Shown: positions 56,719-64,000 of the stretch, piece by piece
How the letters are laid out: each line of letters begins with the position of its first letter
Position numbering within the stretch: position 1 is the first letter of the stretch
Assembly (NCBI RefSeq): GCF_014174355.1
Contig: NZ_JABEQF010000014.1
Location: 26,449 to 90,448 of the forward strand
Direction of reading: 5' to 3'
Source: Gluconacetobacter azotocaptans
Lineage (GTDB): Bacteria; Pseudomonadota; Alphaproteobacteria; Acetobacterales; Acetobacteraceae
Length of the DNA stretch: 64,000 nt
Notes under the pieces: model-generated
Seen by the model: the letters and a program-made list of their open reading frames with translations, nothing else
Told to the model about the DNA's origin: nothing
The model's database searches: none
Translations under genes and position numbers: made by a program

Positions 56719-57932
56719 AAATGCGCGCTGTTATCGCCGGTCTTTCGTTGTGGGCACCGGCCCCGGCCGTGGCGCAATATGCGCCGTTCCACCCGCCCGG
56801 CGGCCTGGCGGCGGCGACGGTGGTCGGCGGCCAGACGCTGGCGCAGATGCAGGCGGCGACGAGCGCCGCGCAGGCCACGGCATCGGCCGCCGTTCCCACG
56901 GTGACGATCGGGCAGGGCGGCGGGGTCGCGGGACTGGATTCCGGCGGCCGTGTGACGGCGCCCGTCAGTGGCGACGTGACGGCGGCCGCGGTGACGCCGG
57001 CCGGTGGGGCGGCGACCATGCTGGGGGCGTATTTGGGGACGGTGGCCCTGACATCGGATCTGGCGGCGTATTTGACGTTGACAGCGGCGGCACAGACATA
57101 TGCGACGAAGACGGCGCTTGCCACGACCGAGGCCACCGCCAACGCGGCCGTTCCGTCGGCCGACATCGGCCAGCCGTCTGGTGTTGCGGGGCTGAATGCG
57201 GCGGGCCAGGTCACGGCGCCGGTCGTGGGCGACGTGACGAACGCGGTGGCGACGCCGGCCGGGGGCGCGCAGGTGACGATCGGCGCGGCGCTGGCCTCCT
57301 ACGCCGCGCAGGCCGGGTTGGTGGCCGAGACGTCGCGGGCGGAGGGCGCCGAGGCGACGTTGCAGGGCAACATCACTGCCGAGGCGACGACGCGGGCAAA
57401 TGCAGATGCACTGTTGTTCCCCCTTACGGGAGGAGAAATAGAGGGAACGATCATCCAGTCCTTACCTGCTGGAAACTGGAGATCCTGGTGGATCGACTCT
57501 ACCGGTGCTGCCAGCCCGGCCCGTTGGGAATGGGGTGCTACGGCATTTCCAGAGACCGGGTCGAATGCAGGTTCGGATTTCTATTTTACGGCGCATCATG
57601 ACGATGGAACTGTACATGAGGTCTATATAATTTCCCGCGACACCAGCATCATGACCTTTGATATGTCGCCTCGAGCGCCGACGCCCGTTATAAGTGATAA
57701 TTCGCAAAGTCTGGTAACCACGGCCTTCGTACGCTCGGCCCTGGCATCTGCCGTCACCTACGCCACGCTTCCTGCACAGGGCGCTTTCGTAGGTCAGCGC
57801 GTCTTCTGCTCCGACTGCAAATCCACTGTCACCGCCCAGCTTACGGGCGTGACACCGGCCGGGCACGGCATCGCCGCGACCTGGGACGGCGCGGAGTGGA
57901 CCGACGGCCTCGGCTATACCGTGACGCATTGA
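56715..57932 (+). CDS. Tail-fibre/spike-like protein with N-terminal signal-like segment
   Basis: The 405-residue protein begins MKMRAVIAGLSLWAPAPAVA, which looks like a secretion signal and is unusual for a virion protein. Two similar units follow, each with VPxxxIGQxxGVAGLxxxGxVTAPVxGDVT (about residues 55-95 and 137-175), then a helix (ASYAAQAGLVAETSRAEGAE). The distal part, from about 57400 to 57730, is clearly more AT-rich (GGEIEGTIIQSLPAGNWRSW ... DFYFTAHHDDGTVHEVYIIS) and may be the receptor-binding tip exchanged between phages. The C-terminus GHGIAATWDGAEWTDGLGYT is GC-rich again. Confidence 0.65.
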   Translation: MKMRAVIAGLSLWAPAPAVAQYAPFHPPGGLAAATVVGGQTLAQMQAATSAAQATASAAVPTVTIGQGGGVAGLDSGGRVTAPVSGDVTAAAVTPAGGAATMLGAYLGTVALTSDLAAYLTLTAAAQTYATKTALATTEATANAAVPSADIGQPSGVAGLNAAGQVTAPVVGDVTNAVATPAGGAQVTIGAALASYAAQAGLVAETSRAEGAEATLQGNITAEATTRANADALLFPLTGGEIEGTIIQSLPAGNWRSWWIDSTGAASPARWEWGATAFPETGSNAGSDFYFTAHHDDGTVHEVYIISRDTSIMTFDMSPRAPTPVISDNSQSLVTTAFVRSALASAVTYATLPAQGAFVGQRVFCSDCKSTVTAQLTGVTPAGHGIAATWDGAEWTDGLGYTVTH

Positions 57933-57943
57933 GGATTACGGAC

Positions 57944-58183
57944 ATGACCAATTACATCCTTTACCGGACAGCGAATGACGTCGTGCAGCCGCCGCCCTAT
58001 ACCGACCCGATCTCGGGCAGGACCGTCACGCCGCCGTCATTCGTGGCGGACCCTGCCGGACGCGTCATCCTGACCCAGCAGATCGGCGATCCGTCGTCCG
58101 TGAGCGTGCCGGCCGGTTTCGCGCTGGCGGCGGACCCGGCCGGGCACTATCCGGTGGGCAGCCTTTATCCGGTGCCGGCATGA
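57944..58183 (+). CDS. Small phage protein, unknown (79 aa)
   Basis: It starts MTNYILYRTANDVVQPPPYT and ends HYPVGSLYPVPA. It is proline-rich and beta-like. It follows the fibre-like gene by 11 bp and overlaps the next by ATGA. It may be a fibre chaperone or adaptor. This is not proven. Confidence 0.5.
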   Translation: MTNYILYRTANDVVQPPPYTDPISGRTVTPPSFVADPAGRVILTQQIGDPSSVSVPAGFALAADPAGHYPVGSLYPVPA

Positions 58184-60066
58184 GCACCAGCGGCACCGCG
58201 AGCTGGAACCCCGGCACCGCCGACATCATCAACGGGGCCTTGCGGCTGATCGGCGCGATCGCCAGCGGCGAGACGCCGCCGGCGAACGAATTTCACGATG
58301 CGCTGGCGGCGCTGAACGGGCTGATCAAGGCGTGGCAGGTCTCGGGCGTGCATGTCTGGACCCAGACCGAGGCGACGCTGTTCCTGCAACCGGGGCAAGG
58401 GCAGTATGCGATCGGCGGGGCGAGCGCGGACCATGCCGCCGAAAGCTGTGTCGTCACCCGCAGCGGCGCCGCCGTGGCGGCGGGGGCGTCGGTGCTGCCG
58501 GTGGCGTCGGCGGCCGGCCTGGCGGTGGGCGGGTGCATCGGCGTGGCGCTGGACGGCGGGCCGGTGTTCTGGAGCGGCATCGTCGCGATCGCGGGGGCGG
58601 CCGTGACGCTGGCCGGGGGGCTGCCGTCGCCGGCCGGGGCCGGGGCGCTGGTCGTGTCCTATGCGGCGCCGTTCGCGCGGCCGCTGCGGGTGACGGGCGC
58701 GCGGGCGGTCGATCTGGACACGGGGGTCGAGACGCCGCTGATTCCGATGTCGCGGCTGGATTACGCCAATCTGTCGGGCAAGACGGTACAGAACGGGCCG
58801 CCGTCGCAATATTTCTACGACCCGCAACTGGGCGCGGGCGTGCTGAGCCTGTTTCCCGCGCCGTCGGACGGGCTGACGGCGGTGAAATTCACCTGCCAGC
58901 GGCCGTTGCAGGATGTCGACACCGCCGCGCACACGGCGGACGTGCCGCAGGAATGGGTCTCGGCGCTGCGCTTCGCCCTGGCCGTGGAACTGGCGCCGGA
59001 ATACGACTGCCCGGCGCAGCGGATGGCGATCCTGAAGGGGCTGGCGGACGAGAAATTCGCCATCGTCTCGAAATGGGATATCGAGCCGGCGGGCACGACG
59101 TCGTACCCGTTCAGCCAGGGCGTCTATCAGATGATCGCGGGCGCGTTGCGCCTGTGCGGGGCGGCCGGCCCGCAGGAGGTGCCGCGGCTGGGGCTGGTGG
59201 AGAACGCCGTCGCGGCGCTCAACGCCATGGTGCAGGGCTGGCAGGCGTCGGGCATCCATGTCTGGGCCGAGGAGGATTGCACCCTGTTCCTGCAACCGGG
59301 GCAGGTGCGCTACCTGATCGGCGCGGGGTCGCCGGATGCCGCGACCGTCGGCAGCCAGTGGGTCGAGGGCGCGCTGGCCGCGACGGCGGCGGCCGGCGCG
59401 GGGCAGGTGGCTGTGACGTCCGCGGCCGGGATGGGTGTGGGGTATCAGGTCGGGGTCTGGCTCGATGCGGGCCGTACGTTCTGGGCCACCGTCTCGGCGG
59501 TCGGCGGGGGGATGCTGACGCTGTCGGCGGCATTGCCGTCGCAGGCGACGTCGGGTGCGCGGGTGGTGGCCTATCCGGCCGCGCTGGTCCGTCCGCTGCG
59601 GGTGCCGGGGGCGCGGCGGTACCATTTCGCGCCGCCGGGCGGGCAGGCGATCGAGACCCCGCTGGTGCCGATGTCGCGGCTGGATTACGCCAACGTGCCG
59701 AACAAGACCACGCCGGGCATGGTGACGCAGTTCTTCTACGATCCGCAGCTTGGGGCCGGCGTCATGCAGGTGTGGCCCGCGCCGTGCGATAACGGCTGCG
59801 CGCTGAAATTCACCGCGCAGCGTCCGCTGGCGGTGTTTTCCGGCCTGGCCTCCGTTCCGGATTTTCCCGACGAATGGCTGGCGGCGATGCGCTGGAACCT
59901 GGCGGCGGAGCTGTGGCCGGAATTCAACGGGGCAGGAAATACCGGGCAATATGCGGTGCTGAAGCAGGAAGCCGTCGCCAGGCTGATGACGGCGCAGGCC
60001 TGGGACCGCGAACCGCAATCGGTGCTGTTCGGCGCGGGCGCGGGCCCCGCCGGGCGATCGGGGTAG
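58180..60066 (+). CDS. P22 gp4-like tail accessory protein, internally duplicated
   Basis: The 628-residue protein consists of two homologous halves (residues about 12-305 and 306-620). Each has a helical start (ADIINGALRLIGAIASGETP / YQMIAGALRLCGAAGPQEVP), the V-H-V-W-x-x-x-x-x-T-L-F-L-Q-P-G-Q block, the beta module also found in 55676-56230, M-S-R-L-D-Y-A-N, Q-Y/F-F-Y-D-P-Q-L-G-A-G-V, and an E-W-x-x-A-x-R-x-x-L-A-x-E-L end. Single units are the gp4-type adaptors that extend the portal (P22 gp4 has 166 residues). The duplication could give a double ring or a hetero-repeat adaptor. Confidence 0.8.
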   Translation: MSTSGTASWNPGTADIINGALRLIGAIASGETPPANEFHDALAALNGLIKAWQVSGVHVWTQTEATLFLQPGQGQYAIGGASADHAAESCVVTRSGAAVAAGASVLPVASAAGLAVGGCIGVALDGGPVFWSGIVAIAGAAVTLAGGLPSPAGAGALVVSYAAPFARPLRVTGARAVDLDTGVETPLIPMSRLDYANLSGKTVQNGPPSQYFYDPQLGAGVLSLFPAPSDGLTAVKFTCQRPLQDVDTAAHTADVPQEWVSALRFALAVELAPEYDCPAQRMAILKGLADEKFAIVSKWDIEPAGTTSYPFSQGVYQMIAGALRLCGAAGPQEVPRLGLVENAVAALNAMVQGWQASGIHVWAEEDCTLFLQPGQVRYLIGAGSPDAATVGSQWVEGALAATAAAGAGQVAVTSAAGMGVGYQVGVWLDAGRTFWATVSAVGGGMLTLSAALPSQATSGARVVAYPAALVRPLRVPGARRYHFAPPGGQAIETPLVPMSRLDYANVPNKTTPGMVTQFFYDPQLGAGVMQVWPAPCDNGCALKFTAQRPLAVFSGLASVPDFPDEWLAAMRWNLAAELWPEFNGAGNTGQYAVLKQEAVARLMTAQAWDREPQSVLFGAGAGPAGRSG

Positions 60067-60072
60067 GGCGTC

Positions 60073-63000
60073 ATGGTGGTGCAGCAGGTCGCCTTCGCGG
60101 CGCAATCCTACCAGGCGCGCGCGGTGGCGCTGGATGCGCAGCGCTGCGTCAATTTCTATGCCGAATTCGCGCCGAAGGACGCGAAATCGCCCGTTGCGGT
60201 CTGGGGTTGTCCGGGCATGGTGGCATTCGCCCGGTGCGGCGACGGGCCGGTGCAGGGCATGTGCCTGATGGGCGGCGCGTTGTACGTGGTGTCGGGCCAG
60301 GTGCTGTACCGGGTCGATGCGGACGGGTCGTCGGTCGAACTGGGGGCGACGCTGGTGACGGGGCCGGTGTCGATGGACACCAACGGTGTCGATCTGGTCT
60401 GGGTCGATGGGGAATCGGGCTGGTCTTATTCGGTGGCCGGCGGCGTGCGGCAGATCGTGGACGAGAATTTCCATCCGGCCGACAGCGTGGTGTATTTCGA
60501 CACCTATTTCGTCTTCAACCGGTCGGGCACGCAGCAATTCTTCCTGTCGCCGCAATCGGGCGTGGTGCCGTTCGACGGCACGATGTTCGCATCGAAGGAG
60601 GCGACGGCCGACCCGCTGCTGGCGATCGTGAACACGCACGAGCAACTGCTGCTGTTCGGGGCAGCGCGGACCGAGGTGTGGTACGACGCGGGCAATGCGC
60701 CGCCGGCCTTCCCGTTCCAGCGGTTCGAGGGCGCGTTCATCCAGCGCGGCATCGCGGGCGCGCATGCCCATTGCCTGGAGGACAATACCGTCTTCTTCCT
60801 GGGCGATGACGGGATGTTCTACCGGCTGAGCGGATTCCAGCCCCAGCGGATTTCCACCCATGCCACCGAAGGGGCGTGGCAGGCCTATGCCACGCGGGCC
60901 GATGCGCGCTGTTTCAGCTATACCTTCGGGGGGCACAAATTCGTCACGCTGCTGTTTCCCTCGGCGCGCGCGACGTGGGTGTACGACGTGGCCACCGGCC
61001 TGTGGCACGAGCGCGAGTCCTGGACCGGCGGCAGCGCGGAGACCAGCATCGGCCGCTGGCGCGGCAATGCGGCCGTCATGGCGTATGACCGCATCCTGAT
61101 CGGCGACAGCCTGAGCGGCACCGTCGGGCAACTGAATGGCGCGGTCTATACCGAACTGGGGGCGACGATGCGCGGGCTGCTGGCCGCGCCCCCGGTCCAC
61201 GACGCGCGCCGCCGGGTGTTCATGCGGCGGTTCGAGCTGGATGTCGAAACCGGCGTGGGGCTGCCGGCGGCGGCCGCCACGGCGCAGGCGGCGTACCAGC
61301 CGGTGGGCGCGCTGATGGTGGCGCCCACCGCCCTGACGCGGGCGGCGGCGCCCGTGGGCACGCCGGCGTCGATTGCCAACCTGCTGGTCAATCTGTGGGT
61401 GTGTCTGCCCGATGACGGGATGCCGCGCGGGGTGCTGATCGGCAATGCGCGGCCGGGTGAGGGCGGGCCGGGCTTTTCGATCGCGCTGGCGAACGACCGG
61501 ACGGCGCCGGCGGCGCAGATCGTGGTGGCGGCGGCGGATGTGGCGGGCAATCCGGTGGTGGCGGCGTCCTATGCCCATGACGGGTGGGGCGACTGGGTGA
61601 ATGTGCAGCTTTCGCTGTCGCCGGCGACGCGGATGCTGCAGCTTTTCGTCGATGGCGCGCCGCTGGCGCCGGCGTCGGTGGCGTGGGCGTCGGACGCGCC
61701 GGTCGGCAATCCGGCAGGCCAGGGCTGGATGGTGACGCCGTGGAACGGGACGGACGATCCGGTGGGCGTGCTGGCCGACCCGCAGTTCGGCGGCCACACG
61801 GCCGGCACCGGGACGGGGTGGAACAATGCCGCGCTGCAACTGGACCAGTCCGGCAACATGATTTCGCTGGCCGGCGGCACCATCAACGCCGTGTCGCGGA
61901 CGGGGGCGGTGGTGTGGACGCTGGCGCCGGGCACGGTGCAGGCGGATATCCTGGGCGTGGCGCCGGGGGTGAACATGGCGTCCTACGGCGTCAATGCCTG
62001 CACGGTGCTGCTGCGGGGGCGGTATCTGGCGGTGGGGGTGCAGGCCGGCGCGTACTGGTGCGGGGTCGCCCTCTATGCCGTGGACGGCGGCGGCGCGCCG
62101 GGGTTCCGGGGCTTCGTCTACAATGACGTCGACGGGCCGGGGCCGATCTATGGCGCCAACACCTGTTTCCTGGCGGGGAACCAGACGATCGACGACCCCA
62201 TCCTGTCGTATCAGGTCGCGTATCCGGCGGTGCCGAAAGTCGTGCTGGTCTATCCCAGCATCGCGCAGATCATCGGCGGGGCGGCGAAGACCGGCGGCCT
62301 CAACGGGCTGTATCCCGGCCTGGGCAATCTGGCGGCCTGGGGGCCGTGCCAGGTGCCGGTCATCGAATATTACTATCCCGCGTCGCTGGGAAACCATTTG
62401 CCGGGCCAGGTCGGCTATAACGGCAATGCCGGCTTCTTCCTGCCCGACGGGCAGGGCGGGACGAACCATTATCTGTATTTCAGCCGGGGCGACATGGCGG
62501 CGAACGCCGGCGCGGGGGGCAACACCAACACCGAATTGCGCGACGTCATCGGGCCGGCCTGTCCCGGCGGGGCGATGGTGAAGATCGCGATGGGCGCCGT
62601 CAGCTACGACATGCTGGCCGGCGCGCATTTCGCGGGCAACGGCACGACGTCCTTCACCGGCACGCTGCCGATGTACAGCATCGACAATGCGCACTGGGTG
62701 GACGGGGACGGGGCGGCGCAGATCCCGTTTGCCGACGAATACAGCTATATCACCACGGGCCGGCCGGGGGGCACGGACGTCTATGGCGGCCAGCCGTCGC
62801 TGACGCCGCTGCCCGGATCGGACATATGGCTGGTGACGTTCCTGAAGGTCGGGCGGTCGGACAGCCGGGACAACCGGGGCAACGCCGGCCTGTGGGACAC
62901 GGTGCGGGTGTTCGCCTATTCCGGCGGGACGGCCACGCAGGTGGGCGCCCCGGTGTCGGGCGCGGCCTATGACGCGGCCGCCGACTGGGCCGGGTACGAA

Positions 63001-63699
63001 CCGCCGCCGGCCGGGTACCAATGGGCGGACCGCAATGCCGTCGCCTATCCGTGGGGCGGCGAGATCCTGATCTTCGGCAACATGTCCGGCTCGGCCGTCG
63101 GTACCTATCCGCTGCTGGTGGGGGCGCAGTACTGCACGCGCTTCGGCACGCTGAATGTGGCGGCGGCGCAGGTCGCCGACCTGTTCGTCGGCCTGCCGGC
63201 GGCACCCTTCGACCTGTCGGTGGGCGCGAACCGGGCGCTGTTCCGCACCGCCCAGGGGGGCGCGTGCTATCCGGGGGCGGACGGCGCGCGGCCCCTGGGC
63301 GCGCCGCCGCCGGTGCTGCTGAGCGTGCCGCCGGGGGGCGATGCATCGGCCTTCGCCGTCAATCGCGGGGCGGGCGGGGCGTTCGTGCCCGGCGGCACGC
63401 TGTTGCCGGCGGCTTCGAACCCGCCGGGCAGCACCTACACCGAAACGCTGGACCCGGGTGGCGACGCGCCGCCGGGGGCCGACCCGCAGATCATGCTGGA
63501 CTGGTCGGACGACGGGGCGCGGACCTGGAGCGCGCGGCGGCTCTGGCGGTCGCTGGGGCGGCAGGGGGCGTATCTGACGCGCCTGCGCTGGCTGAAGATG
63601 GGCCAGGCGCGGCAGCGGGTGCTGCGGCTGCAGGTGACCGACCCGGTGCGGCGCAACCTGATCGGGTTCTACCTGGATACCGAATCGGGGATGGAGTGA
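60073..63699 (+). CDS. P22 gp10-like tail accessory (DNA stabilisation) protein with giant insertion
   Basis: The 1208-residue protein has a gp10-type N-terminus (FAAQSYQARAVALDAQRCVN then FYAEFAPKDAKSPVAVWGCP), VVYFDTYFVFNRSGTQQFFL and VHDARRRVFMRRFELDVETG near residue 375. The gp10 C-terminus (QIMLDWSDDGARTWSARRLW ... RRNLIGFYLDTESG) resumes at about residue 1136. Between them lies an insertion of about 740 residues. Its first part (LLVNLWVCLPDDGMPRG ... WVNVQLSLSPATRMLQLFVD) looks like a LamG/concanavalin-type beta sandwich; the rest is Gly/Asn/Tyr-rich beta. The core alone is about 468 residues, against 472 in P22 gp10. Confidence 0.82.
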   Translation: MVVQQVAFAAQSYQARAVALDAQRCVNFYAEFAPKDAKSPVAVWGCPGMVAFARCGDGPVQGMCLMGGALYVVSGQVLYRVDADGSSVELGATLVTGPVSMDTNGVDLVWVDGESGWSYSVAGGVRQIVDENFHPADSVVYFDTYFVFNRSGTQQFFLSPQSGVVPFDGTMFASKEATADPLLAIVNTHEQLLLFGAARTEVWYDAGNAPPAFPFQRFEGAFIQRGIAGAHAHCLEDNTVFFLGDDGMFYRLSGFQPQRISTHATEGAWQAYATRADARCFSYTFGGHKFVTLLFPSARATWVYDVATGLWHERESWTGGSAETSIGRWRGNAAVMAYDRILIGDSLSGTVGQLNGAVYTELGATMRGLLAAPPVHDARRRVFMRRFELDVETGVGLPAAAATAQAAYQPVGALMVAPTALTRAAAPVGTPASIANLLVNLWVCLPDDGMPRGVLIGNARPGEGGPGFSIALANDRTAPAAQIVVAAADVAGNPVVAASYAHDGWGDWVNVQLSLSPATRMLQLFVDGAPLAPASVAWASDAPVGNPAGQGWMVTPWNGTDDPVGVLADPQFGGHTAGTGTGWNNAALQLDQSGNMISLAGGTINAVSRTGAVVWTLAPGTVQADILGVAPGVNMASYGVNACTVLLRGRYLAVGVQAGAYWCGVALYAVDGGGAPGFRGFVYNDVDGPGPIYGANTCFLAGNQTIDDPILSYQVAYPAVPKVVLVYPSIAQIIGGAAKTGGLNGLYPGLGNLAAWGPCQVPVIEYYYPASLGNHLPGQVGYNGNAGFFLPDGQGGTNHYLYFSRGDMAANAGAGGNTNTELRDVIGPACPGGAMVKIAMGAVSYDMLAGAHFAGNGTTSFTGTLPMYSIDNAHWVDGDGAAQIPFADEYSYITTGRPGGTDVYGGQPSLTPLPGSDIWLVTFLKVGRSDSRDNRGNAGLWDTVRVFAYSGGTATQVGAPVSGAAYDAAADWAGYEPPPAGYQWADRNAVAYPWGGEILIFGNMSGSAVGTYPLLVGAQYCTRFGTLNVAAAQVADLFVGLPAAPFDLSVGANRALFRTAQGGACYPGADGARPLGAPPPVLLSVPPGGDASAFAVNRGAGGAFVPGGTLLPAASNPPGSTYTETLDPGGDAPPGADPQIMLDWSDDGARTWSARRLWRSLGRQGAYLTRLRWLKMGQARQRVLRLQVTDPVRRNLIGFYLDTESGME

Positions 63700-64000
63700 T
63701 GCCGCAGGCACCGCGCCAGACCCTGCCGACCGGGGATCGCCCGTTCGTGTCCGCCGGCACGCTGGGGCTGACCCTGGCGGCGTATCAGTTCCTGTCGCGG
63801 CTGGGCGCGGCCGGGCAGGCCACCACGCGCAATGTCGAGGTGATCGCCCAGGCGCTGGGCGTGCCGGTGGCCGGCATTCCCGCCGACGGGCCGGTGTCGG
63901 TCACGCTGCCGGCGTCGTTTCCGCCCGCGGGCCCCAGCGGGGCGGCGGCGGCGCGGGCGGAGCAGGCGCGGATGCTGGCGATGCTGGCCGCCGTGCCGCC
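63699..64000 (+). CDS. Phage tail protein, start only (cut by window edge)
   Basis: It begins MPQAPRQTLPTGDRPFVSAG, with ATG at 63699 overlapping the stop of the gp10-like gene (TGATG). The first 100 residues are A/P/G-rich with a helix (TLGLTLAAYQFLSRLGAAGQ). By position it may be a tail needle or further tail accessory protein. No family can be assigned from this piece. Confidence 0.5.
   Translation, partial: MPQAPRQTLPTGDRPFVSAGTLGLTLAAYQFLSRLGAAGQATTRNVEVIAQALGVPVAGIPADGPVSVTLPASFPPAGPSGAAAARAEQARMLAMLAAVP

Noticed and set aside
58165..63711. 1848-codon open frame on the minus strand opposite the gp4/gp10-like genes
   Set aside because: It is an arginine/histidine/proline-rich antisense shadow created by GC-rich codons of the plus-strand genes, which have clear family motifs.
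1..64000. CRISPR arrays, tRNA or rRNA genes
   Set aside because: No regularly spaced short repeats and no cloverleaf or rRNA-like sequence was recognised. The dispersed repeats are single intergenic units, not arrays.

Overview
The window looks like a chromosomal segment of a high-GC alphaproteobacterium, most plausibly an acetic acid bacterium (Acetobacteraceae, Gluconacetobacter/Komagataeibacter-like). The reasons are the very GC-rich codon use, a hairpin-rich intergenic repeat family, a 162-bp MITE whose ends and TNA target duplication fit the IS1031 group of IS5 (first described in Acetobacter xylinum), and a decayed cytochrome c remnant of the kind common in oxidative dehydrogenase systems. 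The family assignment is inference. No rRNA, tRNA or CRISPR array was seen.

1-23.4 kb is mostly core chromosome. It holds a truncated soluble transhydrogenase (sthA), an MFS exporter, an HPF/RaiA protein fused to a cold-shock-like domain, a VOC protein, a YqaE-like membrane peptide, a cytochrome c remnant, an AT-richer orphan membrane protein, a phosphoesterase, an exported methyltransferase-like protein and lipase lipoprotein pair, a GNAT-like/UspA/fluoride-exporter operon, a TfoX-like protein, panB, a translationally coupled EamA transporter and acetyltransferase, an AsmA protein, a large MscS-type channel, an alpha/beta hydrolase, an SDR and a GNAT protein.

23.4-32.2 kb is a visibly lower-GC island of about 7.9 kb between two nearly identical direct copies (449 and 447 bp) of the ribosome-rescue gene arfB. 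The left copy is frameshifted and the right copy is intact. The island carries an EamA exporter, a small unknown, a LysR remnant, AraC-AlaX-amino acid permease (permease frameshifted), and a divergent LysR/LysE pair followed by an outer-membrane barrel protein. At its right edge is the 3' end of an IS256-family transposase. The content suggests handling of a toxic or mischarged amino acid.

32.2-41.2 kb returns to core-like genes: a LysE exporter, an MFS exporter, an EamA transporter, a LysR regulator divergent from an NAD-dependent epimerase-like protein, the MITE, an unknown secreted protein and two glycosyltransferases.

41.3-64.0 kb is the left part of a prophage that runs off the window. 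A leftward lysogeny block (S24 repressor, tiny lipoprotein, two small proteins) diverges from a rightward early block (HTH/zinc-ribbon protein, TOPRIM-helicase primase). A late operon follows: small and large terminase, portal, GroES-like protein, scaffold-like protein, decoration-like protein, major capsid, tail proteins, then P22 gp4-like and gp10-like tail accessory proteins. The gp4-like protein is an internal tandem duplication. The gp10-like protein holds an insertion of about 740 residues in a core of P22 gp10 size. No integrase or right attachment site lies in the window. Host intergenic repeats have invaded the late operon at three places.
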